Source: Spirochaetales bacterium
GTDB lineage: Bacteria; Spirochaetota; Spirochaetia; SZUA-6; DRHE01
NCBI GenBank assembly: GCA_023136785.1
Contig: JAGLQP010000072.1
Location: forward strand, 1 to 8,443
Reading direction: 5' to 3'
DNA length: 8,443 nt
Of the stretch, positions 1 to 6,984 are shown piece by piece (position 1 is the first letter of the stretch; each line of letters opens with the position of its first letter). A model generated the notes under the pieces. It was not told the DNA's origin. It worked only from the letters and a program-made list of their open reading frames with translations, and made no database searches. A program made the position numbers and the translations under genes.

Positions 1-1064
1 TGGCCCACCCGGCAATGGCGGATGGGGTAATTCTTGCCACGCAGGATCAGCAGCACAGCGAAGCGGCCGTGGCCTGCGCTCATAGAGGCTATCACCTCCT
101 GCTGGAAAAGCCCATGGCTCCCACCGAAGAGGAATGCAGGGAAATAATCGCAGAGGTCCTGAGATCGGGGATCATCTTTGCGGTAGCCCATGTGCTGCGC
201 TATGCTCCTCATTTCCTCGAGATCCACAGGCTGATACGGGAAGGAGCTGTCGGGGAAGTGGTGACGATCCAACACGCCGAAGATGTCGCGTATTGGCACA
301 TGGCCCACTCTTTTGTGCGGGGCAACTGGAGAAACCAGGTCGGCTCGTCCTTTATGCTTCTCTCCAAGTCCTGCCACGATATCGACCTTCTTCGCTACTT
401 CACGGGAAGGCCCTGTCGGCGGGTGCAGAGTTTCGGCGGCCTGCTGCACTTCCGAAGGGAAATGAAGCCCAAGGAAGCGGGGAAAGCTTTGTTTTGCCAT
501 GAATGTGCTTTCGAACCCCGCTGTCCATACTCAAGCAATAAAATCTATCTTCGAGACAGAGCGGCGAAGGGGTACCGTGGCTGGCCGTTGAACGTGCTGC
601 GGGATGATCCAACCGAAGAGAGCATCTCCGAGGCGCTACGGGAGGGACCGTACGGTCGCTGTGTATACGAATGCGACAACGACGTGGTGGATCATCAAGT
701 GGTGAATCTAGAGTACGCGGGAGGTGTCACCGCCAGTTTCACCATGAGTGCTTTCAACGAAGGTGGAAGAAGAACCGTGGTTCAGGGAACCCATGGCATC
801 ATAAGGGCGGTGGAGGGGCAGATCCGAGTGCTCGATTTTCTGCACGACAGCTGGAAGGAGGTAACGGTAGAGCTTCCCCAAGGTACAGCGGATAGACACG
901 GAGGCGGCGACGGCGGTCTTCTTGAAGCCTGGGTGTCGGATCTGCGAACCGGGAAACGTGAACTCATCCGCTCCGGTGCTGAGGAATCTTTAGAGACACA
1001 CCTAACCACCTTTGCCGCAGAACGCTCCCGGCGACACGGCGGTGTGGAAACTGTAGTCTACTGA
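1..1064 (+). CDS. Gfo/Idh/MocA family oxidoreductase (5'-truncated by window edge)
   Basis: Probable NAD(P)-dependent dehydrogenase acting on a sugar, inositol or related polyol in the cytoplasm. The reading frame is open from the first bases (codons begin at position 3), and the first residues already lie in the middle of the nucleotide-binding fold. The ATG at 15 is therefore an internal methionine, and roughly 70 residues with the GxGxxG loop lie outside the window. Visible family marks, numbered from that ATG: the LLEKPMA segment with the conserved EKP lysine at 32, a LRYAPHF segment near 61-67, and SKSCHDIDLLRY near 117-128, which matches the Asp/His catalytic region. A cysteine cluster C161-x2-C164-x5-C170 sits in the C-terminal domain, as in a subset of this family, and may bind a metal or be structural. 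The gene converges on the MFS gene. Substrate cannot be deduced. Family call is firm. Confidence 0.9.
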   Translation, partial: AHPAMADGVILATQDQQHSEAAVACAHRGYHLLLEKPMAPTEEECREIIAEVLRSGIIFAVAHVLRYAPHFLEIHRLIREGAVGEVVTIQHAEDVAYWHMAHSFVRGNWRNQVGSSFMLLSKSCHDIDLLRYFTGRPCRRVQSFGGLLHFRREMKPKEAGKALFCHECAFEPRCPYSSNKIYLRDRAAKGYRGWPLNVLRDDPTEESISEALREGPYGRCVYECDNDVVDHQVVNLEYAGGVTASFTMSAFNEGGRRTVVQGTHGIIRAVEGQIRVLDFLHDSWKEVTVELPQGTADRHGGGDGGLLEAWVSDLRTGKRELIRSGAEESLETHLTTFAAERSRRHGGVETVVY

Positions 1065-2275
1065 GGAAGGCTACGGCTGCGGAACAGCATTACCAGGAAA
1101 ACTTGAGCCAGAGCACCTGCAGCCACGACGATGCAGCCGAACAGGAATACCCGTCCAAAGTCTCCGGTTTGGTAGAGGATACCCCCGATCGAGGATCCGC
1201 ACACCACGCCTGCGGTAAGCAGGCCCTCATGAACAGCCATTCGAGTTGAGCGCTGGACGCTCCCGGTCACGCCGTGGAACAGGCTGTTGTTGTAGCTCAG
1301 AGCGAACAGGAGTCCAAAGAGGGCAAGAAACAGGGAGAAGCCCGAAAACGTGCGCAGGACGATCATCACCACTACTACCGCGACGATCAATCCCTGACAG
1401 AGGATCATCAGCCAGGCTTTGAAGTGCCAGAACGACAGCCGTCCCAACACAACAAAGCCGAGGGTTGAGAACAGGGCGCGGACCAATAGCAGCAGACCGA
1501 TCCGGTTTTCTGGCAACCCTATCTCTTCCCTCAGAAAAAGGGGCAGTATGCTCACGGTTATTCCCAGAACCACGTAGGAGGCGAACAGACCGATCCAGGC
1601 CTGATAACGCAGAGGGGTGCTTCGATCCTCAAGCGTTTCACTCTGTCTCCGGACAACCTCCCTCTGCCGGTCCTGACGTATTCCGGGTACGAGCATCGAG
1701 GCGGCGAGAACGAACAGGCAAACCGCGGTCATAAGAAGTACCGCGGTTTTGAACGGGACGGTAATGCCCCGCTGCAGCAGATAGCCAGCCCAAAAGGGAG
1801 CGATGATATTCCCCGTGCTCCAGGAGAGGTTGAAGCGGCCCAGCGCCGTATTGAGAGCCTGCTCCTCCTTTCCAAACGAGAGCCAGCCCATCAGGGGCGG
1901 CCAGAACAGGGACAGAGAAAGACCGTACAACCCATACAGTACGAATACCAGGGCCAAAGACGGAGAGAGCAGGATACCCACCAGCAGAACTGCGGTCGAG
2001 ACTGTTGCTATGATCAGTGAATGCCTGGGCAAAAGAACCCTGAGGAGCGGTTGAAGCAGAAAACAGCCGGCAAAATAGCAGAGATAGGGAAGTGCGGCGA
2101 GCCAGCCGATCAGGGCTGCTGATGCCTGAAATACATCCCGGGCATAGAAGATCATGCTGAAGGTCGTCATCCCCAGAGCGATGGAGAACAGCAGTGAAAT
2201 CGGCAGGATCAGGGCGGATTTGCCGATTCCTCTCTGTAGTAGTTGGCTGAGCGAACGGAATTTGACCGGATTCAC
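1058..2275 (-). CDS. MFS permease, 12 predicted transmembrane helices
   Basis: A 405-residue major facilitator superfamily transporter of the inner membrane, of usual family length. Hydrophobic segments can be followed through the whole chain, in two blocks of about six. They are separated by a charged central loop near residues 200-222, rich in Arg, Glu and Gln (IRQDRQREVVRRQSETLEDR), which is the typical cytoplasmic linker. The start is a GTG at 2275, overlapping the stop codon of the upstream remnant as GTGA; GAGGAA just upstream serves as a weak ribosome site. There is no in-frame ATG nearby upstream. The overlap indicates that the gene was once translationally coupled to the now decayed acyl-CoA carboxylase gene. 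Its stop codon overlaps that of the convergent oxidoreductase. Substrate is unknown; a sugar or organic acid exporter or importer are both possible. Confidence 0.85.
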   Translation of the reverse strand: MNPVKFRSLSQLLQRGIGKSALILPISLLFSIALGMTTFSMIFYARDVFQASAALIGWLAALPYLCYFAGCFLLQPLLRVLLPRHSLIIATVSTAVLLVGILLSPSLALVFVLYGLYGLSLSLFWPPLMGWLSFGKEEQALNTALGRFNLSWSTGNIIAPFWAGYLLQRGITVPFKTAVLLMTAVCLFVLAASMLVPGIRQDRQREVVRRQSETLEDRSTPLRYQAWIGLFASYVVLGITVSILPLFLREEIGLPENRIGLLLLVRALFSTLGFVVLGRLSFWHFKAWLMILCQGLIVAVVVVMIVLRTFSGFSLFLALFGLLFALSYNNSLFHGVTGSVQRSTRMAVHEGLLTAGVVCGSSIGGILYQTGDFGRVFLFGCIVVAAGALAQVFLVMLFRSRSLPQ

Positions 2276-2914
2276 TGCTTCCTCGACGGGGAGAACCGCT
2301 GCATACCTTCCTCCACTTTGCGCACCAGATACGGGCGCAGCTCGGCTAAACTGATAATATCGTCGATCGATCCTACCCTGCGGACTCGTTCTACGGAGTG
2401 GATGGAATCGAATTTCTGAGCCAGGGCGCTCTGCTTTCTAAGCGTACACCTTCTGATACAGTTCGTCGAAGTCTTTCTGATAGTAGGCCCTGCCCGAGCG
2501 GAGCTGTTTCCGGGCCTGGTCGACCCGGGGATCCAGATTCGTCTCTTTGAACACCTGATCGGGGAACACTACTGCGGCGGCCGGTGCGCCCCCGATGACC
2601 GAGGCGAAGGCTCCTTCCAGGGCCCCCGGCGTACAGATTTTCATTCAGGGCTTTGGAGAAGACCACGTAGGTGCCACAGTGATAGCGGGCCGTGACCACA
2701 AAGATGATCGGGCCTTCGAAGTTGACCACGGCCCGACCGATTTCCGCACCGCCGATTCCGATGTTGTGCCCGGCGGAGACGCTTCCTGAAAAACCCAGGG
2801 CTTTCTTGCCGGTCAGGGGCATGGTCGCCTCTGCATTCCAGTAGGATTGGGCGCCGATATTGATGTCGGCAACGATGATGTTGATATCCCCCCCGCCTGG
2901 GTAAAGGTGATGAT
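2272..2914 (-). pseudogene. Decayed carboxyltransferase region of a fused acyl-CoA carboxylase
   Basis: Remnant of the C-terminal carboxyltransferase half of a large biotin-dependent acyl-CoA carboxylase. Reading 5' to 3' on the minus strand: FTQAGG, then DINIIVADINIGAQSYWNAE, LTGKKALGFSGSVSA, AEIGRAVVNFEGPIIF, YHCGTYVVFSKALNENL, FASVIGGAPAAAVVF, FDSIHSVERV and LAELRPYLVRKVEEG, ending at TGA 2274-2272. These follow the order of the family's conserved blocks. Damage seen: the stretch normally between NAEATM and LTGK is missing (junction near 2819), as is a long stretch between GIGG and AEIGRA (near 2745-2752). There is a frame change in the run of seven C at 2888-2894, another in the C5 run at 2623-2627, and a stop plus one extra base at 2438-2442. 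The biotin carboxylase and biotin-carrier parts are absent. Recognition is from memory of the family, but several independent blocks agree. Not functional. Confidence 0.75.
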
Positions 2915-2930
2915 CCCGACTACGACGTTG

Positions 2931-3337
2931 CCCGTATTCAATTGACTTGTTGATCGGAAACTCCCGATTTGCAAGTGATGCATAGCGACGTAGAAGAATC
3001 TCTTTTTCTTGTCCGTAAAACACAAAAGCAGCATCGGAGGTCATGTTGAATCTATTAAAGGGAGCAATACGTCAAAAAACAAGAAGCCCCACTGTTGCAG
3101 TTTGACTAAAATAGATATCAAGAATCTCTACCTCTCCGCCAAAGCAAAATCGGTAAAAGCAAACGACTCATTTGCGTCCTGGTAGACAAATGTGTTGTTC
3201 CGGCATACCCCGAGGAGCCTTCCAATTCGCCTATGATCCTTGCCAGGATTTTCAATCTCTGTGACAAGATTGGAAAGGTATTCTATTGCGATCTTTCTGT
3301 ACCGCTTGTACTCCTCAATCAGACTCTGCTTGTTCAT
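2931..3337 (-). pseudogene. Decayed conserved uncharacterised protein gene
   Basis: The opening ATG at 3337 begins a 69-codon frame (to 3128) starting MNKQSLIEEYKRYRKIA, with a later segment LLGVCRNNTFVYQDANESFA. This resembles the N-terminus of an uncharacterised bacterial/archaeal family whose members run to about 200 or more residues. After an apparent internal deletion and frame change near 3130-3140, a second frame reads EVEILDIYFSQTATVGLLVF, a TGA (3074-3072), then in the same frame RIAPFNRFNMTSDAAFVFYG and KEILLRRYASL, ending near EYG at about 2931. These match, in order, the C-terminal half I recall for the same family (LLxFTR...FNMTSGVxFxF...LLRRYKKL). The apparent ATG at 3044 is therefore an internal Met. 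The function of intact relatives is not known to me. A short standalone 69-residue protein is the alternative. Confidence 0.55.
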
Positions 3338-3528
3338 AAAATATCCCTGGAAACGATCCCGAGTTCAGCTGCCCAGGCGCTACCTCCTACACCATTTCCG
3401 GAAAGCTGCTCTTCACGAATTTATATATCTCCTCCCGGGATCTTCGCCAGGGTGGGGTTTTTCTCCCCTAGGGGCTAGGGGACGGGGATAAATACCTGAA
3501 AGAAACAAGAGGTGGGTCCGGACGCACC
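3338..3528. other. Gene-free stretch with a G+C-rich hairpin
   Basis: No convincing gene was found on either strand. On the minus strand, one frame ending at a TAG near 3382 reads REEIYKFVKSSFPEMV, which could be the tail of another lost gene, but it is too short to support. A perfect 7-bp inverted repeat, TCCCCTA (3464-3470) and TAGGGGA (3476-3482) around GGGGC, has no flanking T-run of the right polarity for a terminator. Confidence 0.4.
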
Positions 3529-3555
3529 AAAAAAAGCGGCCCTTTACAGGGCCGC
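3529..3555 (-). terminator. Rho-independent terminator of the aminotransferase-dehydrogenase operon
   Basis: A perfect 8-bp stem, GCGGCCCT (3536-3543) and AGGGCCGC (3548-3555), encloses a TTAC loop. Read on the minus strand it is followed by seven T (A-run at 3529-3535). It lies 47 bp past the stop of the aldehyde dehydrogenase gene, so it ends that transcript and insulates the pseudogene block. Confidence 0.92.
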
Positions 3556-3601
3556 CGATATCTGTCGTTTGTTCTCCGCTGTGGTAGCAACTGCAGAACT
3601 C

Positions 3602-5002
3602 TTAGTCCTCGTACATCACCCTGCCGAACAGTTCCTCGTCGGTGGGCTGGGTCGAAGGAATGGGGTAGGAGACCCAGGTGTAGTTTAGAAGGTGCTCCCA
3701 GGTCACATTGGAGTTGGTCGTGTTTCCGCCCCAGGGACCGCAGCCCAGGGTCATGGACATGGGCATGCCGTTGGTCCAGGCGCCGCTGTTGGCCAGACAT
3801 TGGGGCTGGCGAATCATGATGCGGCTGACCCGCACCTTGTGGGACAGCTCCCGGATGTGCATCTCGTTGAAGGTGTGGATACCGCAGGAGTGGCCGGGAC
3901 CGGAAAAGGTGGTGATGCGGTTGACCAGGTCGATCGCTTCATCGAAGCTCTTCCACTTGTATAGCGTGGTGGTCACCGACAGCTTCTCCCCGCTGAAGGG
4001 ATATCCCTTGCCCACGTCGGTTTCTTCGACCATGATGAAGCTCTTATCCTTGGGCAGCTTGATCCCGGCCAGACCGGCGATCTTCTCCGCCGGCTGAGCC
4101 ACGATCTCCCGATTCAGTATGCCCTTCTCGGGGTCCCACATGGTAGCCTGGAGCTTCTTCTTCTCCTCGGCGCTGCACAGATAGCCGCCCACCGCCTCCA
4201 GTTCCTTCACCATCCTGTCGTAGAGGCTCTCGTGGATGACCACTGAGTTTTCTGTAGAGCAGCTGGTGGCGTAGTCAAAGGTCTTGGAGCGCATGATCTT
4301 GTCCGCCGCATCCTTCAGGTCCGCGTCTTCATCCACGATGCACACCGAGTTTCCCGCTCCCACTCCGTAGGCCGGAGTGCCGCTGGAGTAGGCCGCTTTG
4401 ACCATGCCGCCGCCGCCGGTGGCCAAGATCACGTCGCACTGCTTCATCAGTTCTTTGCTCTTGTCCACGGTGATGTCCTCCACGCCGATGATCAGATCTT
4501 CCGGCCAGCCGTGATTTTTCAGGACTTTTCGCATATGAGCGACGGCCATGTTGTTGGTCTTCTGAGCCCGCGGGTGGGGAGCCGTGATGACGGCGTTGCG
4601 GGTCTTGATGGCGCTGATCGCCTTGACGAAGGGGGTGGCCTCGCCGTTGGTCACGGGAATCAAGGCGCCGATTACGCCGACGGGCTTGGCGATCTTGATG
4701 ATGCCTTTTTCCTTGTCATGGTATACGATGCCTACAGATTTTTTGCCCTTCATATCCCGAAGGGTTCCTTTGACCTTGGTCATCTGCTTGCCGTACTTGT
4801 GGGGCTGGTAACCCATGCGGGTTTCTTCGGTACAGAATTTTGTGTACTTTTGAGCGAAATCCGGCCGCACACCGGACCAGGCGACCCGGGTAGCCATGTC
4901 ATCCACCTGCTCCTGAGTGGCGAACTCGATTTCTGCTTGGGCTTTCCGGGCTCGGGCGACCAGGTCGGCTATGTATTTTGCTGCATCTTGGTCTTCAGCC
5001 AT
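3602..5002 (-). CDS. CoA-acylating aldehyde dehydrogenase, SauS-like; predicted malonate-semialdehyde dehydrogenase
   Basis: A 466-residue cytoplasmic NAD(P)-dependent dehydrogenase that should oxidise an aldehyde to its CoA thioester. Visible features: AKPVGVIGALIPVTN at about 105-119, the nucleotide-binding ATGGGGMVKAAYSSGTPAYG at 194-213 running into GVGAGNS, and the catalytic cysteine C248 in ATSCSTEN. The C-terminal SRIMIRQPQCLANSGAW and LGCGPWGGN segments are typical of acylating enzymes close to sulfoacetaldehyde dehydrogenase (SauS) and the aldehyde half of AdhE. Length equals the family's, without the alcohol dehydrogenase domain. The ATG at 5002 has a strong AGGAGG six bases upstream. 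It follows the aminotransferase gene by 105 bp on the same strand and ends at a terminator. With a beta-ureidopropionase and a uracil-type permease next door, malonate semialdehyde to malonyl-CoA is the inferred reaction. Sulfoacetaldehyde from taurine is the main alternative. Family call firm, substrate inferred. Confidence 0.85.
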   Translation of the reverse strand: MAEDQDAAKYIADLVARARKAQAEIEFATQEQVDDMATRVAWSGVRPDFAQKYTKFCTEETRMGYQPHKYGKQMTKVKGTLRDMKGKKSVGIVYHDKEKGIIKIAKPVGVIGALIPVTNGEATPFVKAISAIKTRNAVITAPHPRAQKTNNMAVAHMRKVLKNHGWPEDLIIGVEDITVDKSKELMKQCDVILATGGGGMVKAAYSSGTPAYGVGAGNSVCIVDEDADLKDAADKIMRSKTFDYATSCSTENSVVIHESLYDRMVKELEAVGGYLCSAEEKKKLQATMWDPEKGILNREIVAQPAEKIAGLAGIKLPKDKSFIMVEETDVGKGYPFSGEKLSVTTTLYKWKSFDEAIDLVNRITTFSGPGHSCGIHTFNEMHIRELSHKVRVSRIMIRQPQCLANSGAWTNGMPMSMTLGCGPWGGNTTNSNVTWEHLLNYTWVSYPIPSTQPTDEELFGRVMYED

Positions 5003-5049
5003 GAAATCCTCCTGACTTTGTTAAAATTACTTATTAACTTATTGGTTGT

Positions 5050-5068
5050 TCTGGTGTGAACTACCAGA
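5050..5068 (-). repeat. Small intercistronic inverted repeat
   Basis: TCTGGT (5050-5055) and ACCAGA (5063-5068) form a 6-bp stem with a 7-nt loop in the 105-bp gap between the aminotransferase and aldehyde dehydrogenase genes. No T-run follows on the minus strand, so it is not a strong terminator. It could be a minor mRNA stability or processing structure. The rest of the gap is A+T-rich and shows no gene. Confidence 0.35.
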
Positions 5069-5107
5069 GCTTATCAAAATTCACCTCCACTGCAAAGGTT
5101 GAACGAG

Positions 5108-6433
5108 CTAGTTAATCTGGGAATCCGTATAGTCCAGGCCTTTGTCTATGGCGGCTGCCATCTCGTCGATCTGTTCTCGGTTGATGATCAGCGGTGGAGA
5201 GATAAAGATATAATCCCACTTGGCGAACAGATACAGGTTGTTGTCGTACAGTACTTTAGTCAGCCCCGCCGATACGTTTTTCACCGAGTCGGAAAATCCG
5301 GCCAAGGGGGCCCTGGTCTTCTTGTCCGAAGTGAGCTCGATGCAGGCCCAGAGGCCTTTGCAGCGGGCGTCTCCCACGGAGGGGTGTTTTTCTTTTAGCT
5401 CCTGGAGTTTCTGGTTGAGATACTCCCCGATGCTTGCGGATTTCTCGATCAGCTTGTCCTGCTTGTAGACCTCGATGTTGGCGATTCCTGCGGCACAGGC
5501 CAGGGTATGACCGGAGTAGGTCAGTCCACCGGTAAAGGGTCGATCCTGAAAATGATCCCAAATCTTTTTATTCCAGATCATCGCCCCGAGCTGAACGTAA
5601 CCGGAGGTGATGCCTTTGGCCGTGGTGATGATGTCAGGAACGATCCCGTAGTTGTCGATGCCGAACCATTTGCCCGCCCGGCCCCACCCGGCCATGGTTT
5701 CGTCGATGACCAGTAGGATCCCGTTTTCATCGCAGATCTGCCTCAAGCCTGTCATGAAGTTCTGTGGGGGAATGATGATGCCGTTGGTGCCGACGATCGG
5801 CTCCATGAAGATGGCGGCGATGGTCTTGGGACCGTCGAGCAAAACTTGAATTTTCAGCACTTCGAGGGTTTTCTCTCCGCACTCCTCCTGATCCTTCGAC
5901 CCGAAAGGGCAGCGGTAGGGGTGGGGACCAAAGAAATGTACCACTCCCGGAATCCCCGGCTCGGCGGGCCAGCGCCTTGGATCTCCGGTCAGGGTGATCG
6001 CTCCGGCGGTGGCCCCGTGGTAGCTTCGCCAGCGGGCGTAGATCTTGTGACGCCCGGTGTACCAGCGGGCCGCCTTGATGGCGTTTTCGATCGCTTCGGC
6101 TCCGCCGTTAGTAAAGAACACGTAGTCGAGATCCGCCGGAGTCACTTCAGCGACCATGCTCGCCAGCCGGGCTTTGGGCTCGGTGCTGAAACCCGGAGAG
6201 ACGAAGCAGAGTTTCTCCATCTGTGCCTTCATGGCATCGAGCACGTGGCGGTTCCCATGTCCAATATTCACATTGAGCAACCCGGAGCAGCCGTCGAGAT
6301 AGCGTTTGCCGTCGGTATCCCACATGTAGATACCCTCGGCTCGGTCGATGACAATCGGATCAACCTGCCCCTGAGCCTTCCAACTATACACGACATGCCG
6401 GCGATCCAGTTTTTTCAGCTCTTTGGTGTTCAT
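5108..6433 (-). CDS. Class III PLP aminotransferase, probable beta-alanine (or taurine):pyruvate transaminase
   Basis: A fold-type I pyridoxal-phosphate omega-aminotransferase that moves the terminal amino group of an omega-amino acid to a keto acid, giving an aldehyde. From the ATG at 6433 it is 441 residues, the normal family length. NGGAEAIENAIKAAR (109-123) and YHGATAG (138-144) contact the cofactor phosphate and ring, DETMAGWGR (244-252) carries the ring-nitrogen aspartate D244, and K273 in TTAKGITSGY is the Schiff-base lysine. This ATG is preferred because homologues begin at this point and GAGGAG lies about five bases upstream. However, the frame stays open for 96 more codons upstream (see the separate entry). 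The product aldehyde would feed the CoA-acylating dehydrogenase downstream in the same operon. Beside a beta-ureidopropionase, beta-alanine is the likeliest donor; taurine or another short omega-amino acid is possible. Confidence 0.88.
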   Translation of the reverse strand: MNTKELKKLDRRHVVYSWKAQGQVDPIVIDRAEGIYMWDTDGKRYLDGCSGLLNVNIGHGNRHVLDAMKAQMEKLCFVSPGFSTEPKARLASMVAEVTPADLDYVFFTNGGAEAIENAIKAARWYTGRHKIYARWRSYHGATAGAITLTGDPRRWPAEPGIPGVVHFFGPHPYRCPFGSKDQEECGEKTLEVLKIQVLLDGPKTIAAIFMEPIVGTNGIIIPPQNFMTGLRQICDENGILLVIDETMAGWGRAGKWFGIDNYGIVPDIITTAKGITSGYVQLGAMIWNKKIWDHFQDRPFTGGLTYSGHTLACAAGIANIEVYKQDKLIEKSASIGEYLNQKLQELKEKHPSVGDARCKGLWACIELTSDKKTRAPLAGFSDSVKNVSAGLTKVLYDNNLYLFAKWDYIFISPPLIINREQIDEMAAAIDKGLDYTDSQIN

Positions 6434-6721
6434 ACCTCCTCCTCGGATTTCACGGATTTCATATCCTTGTTCGGTGACTCCATAGATGGAGCTGCCGGAA
6501 CTCTCTATCTTGTCCCAGTAAAGACTGCGAAAGCCGAAGGACATAGGTAGGTTTGTCATCCGAGTCCTCTGTTCCTTCTTTTTTACAGAGTAACGCCCGC
6601 CGCAGTTTCGACAGGTCAAACCTATAGGTATTTGCGCTTCGAGCGTTGTATCGAAGTCCCTGCTGCCGCAGCGGCACATGAAGTCTTCCAATTCGATTAC
6701 CTGTACTCCACGCTTGCTCAC
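6434..6721 (-). CDS. In-frame 96-codon zinc-ribbon-like segment ahead of the aminotransferase
   Basis: From a GTG at 6721 the frame is open without a stop straight into the aminotransferase. Translated alone it gives a 96-residue extension (537 residues in total). Its first half carries MCRCGSRDF and LTCRNCGGRY, a C16-x-C18 ... C37-x2-C40 arrangement like a small zinc ribbon, followed by a basic KKKEQRTR run. The second half (about residues 55-96) shows no recognised motif. Aminotransferases of this class do not normally have such a domain. It may be a true N-terminal fusion, a separate small protein whose stop was lost, or an untranslated leader that happens to be open. The four well-spaced cysteines argue for coding. 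A promoter just upstream would start transcription at about the GTG, implying leaderless translation. The real aminotransferase start is undecided. Confidence 0.5.
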
Positions 6722-6727
6722 AGCTCT

Positions 6728-6755
6728 ATTATGCCCGAGAAACGAAGAAAATCAA
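6728..6755 (-). promoter_or_regulatory. Predicted sigma-70-type promoter for the aminotransferase operon
   Basis: On the minus strand, TTGATT (6755-6750) and CATAAT (6733-6728) are separated by 16 bp. Each is close to consensus. The expected start of transcription is about 6721, exactly at the GTG that opens the zinc-ribbon-like segment. Confidence 0.55.
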
Positions 6756-6984
6756 GAGAATGAATCTTCATTTATAATTTCAATTTATATTTGATAGAAC
6801 CGCGCTCGAATACTTCGAATTTGCTACGATAATCCCTCCGCCGCAGTTTTATTTCAGCTTTTTTCACCCACAGCAGGACTACAGCCCGCAGCCAAATAAA
6901 AAAAACTTGACTGCCTATTTCAGCCTGCTGTACAATCAAGTATAATAAACTCAAGCTGTACCTAGACTGCCGAGGGAGTACTCC
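6734..6984. promoter_or_regulatory. Divergent intergenic region with repeated motifs
   Basis: This A+T-rich region of about 250 bp separates the two divergent arms of the catabolic module and holds both promoters. Short direct repeats on the plus strand: GACTGCC at 6909-6915 and 6965-6971, GCTGTAC at 6927-6933 and 6955-6961, TCAAG at 6936-6940 and 6951-6955, and TATTTCAGC at 6850-6858 and 6916-6924. Several flank the plus-strand -10 box, as sites for a shared regulator might. No regulator gene is in the window. The long open frame antisense to the hydrolase that runs into this region is not believed. Confidence 0.4.
6907..6936 (+). promoter_or_regulatory. Predicted sigma-70-type promoter for the hydrolase gene
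   Basis: TTGACT (6907-6912) and TACAAT (6931-6936) are separated by 18 bp, both near consensus. The expected start is near 6943, giving a leader of about 40 nt. A second TATAAT (6941-6946) has no good -35 partner. Confidence 0.65.

Noticed and set aside
2881..3060. Insertion sequence or attachment site at the join of the two remnants
   Set aside because: No terminal inverted repeats, target duplication or transposase similarity could be seen.
3072..3074. TGA as a selenocysteine codon
   Set aside because: The aligned position is recalled as Thr in relatives, no SECIS-like hairpin was noticed directly downstream, and the gene is broken elsewhere.
3233..3491. Overlapping plus-strand frames of 81-83 codons
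   Set aside because: No ribosome site, no family resemblance, and they overlap the minus-strand remnant with better protein similarity.
4511..5059. 182-codon plus-strand frame opposite the aldehyde dehydrogenase
   Set aside because: Antisense shadow of a clear family member; low-complexity Gly/Val/Leu/Asp translation without motifs.
5846..6550. 234-codon plus-strand frame opposite the aminotransferase
   Set aside because: Antisense shadow of conserved aminotransferase sequence; no protein-like motifs or ribosome site.
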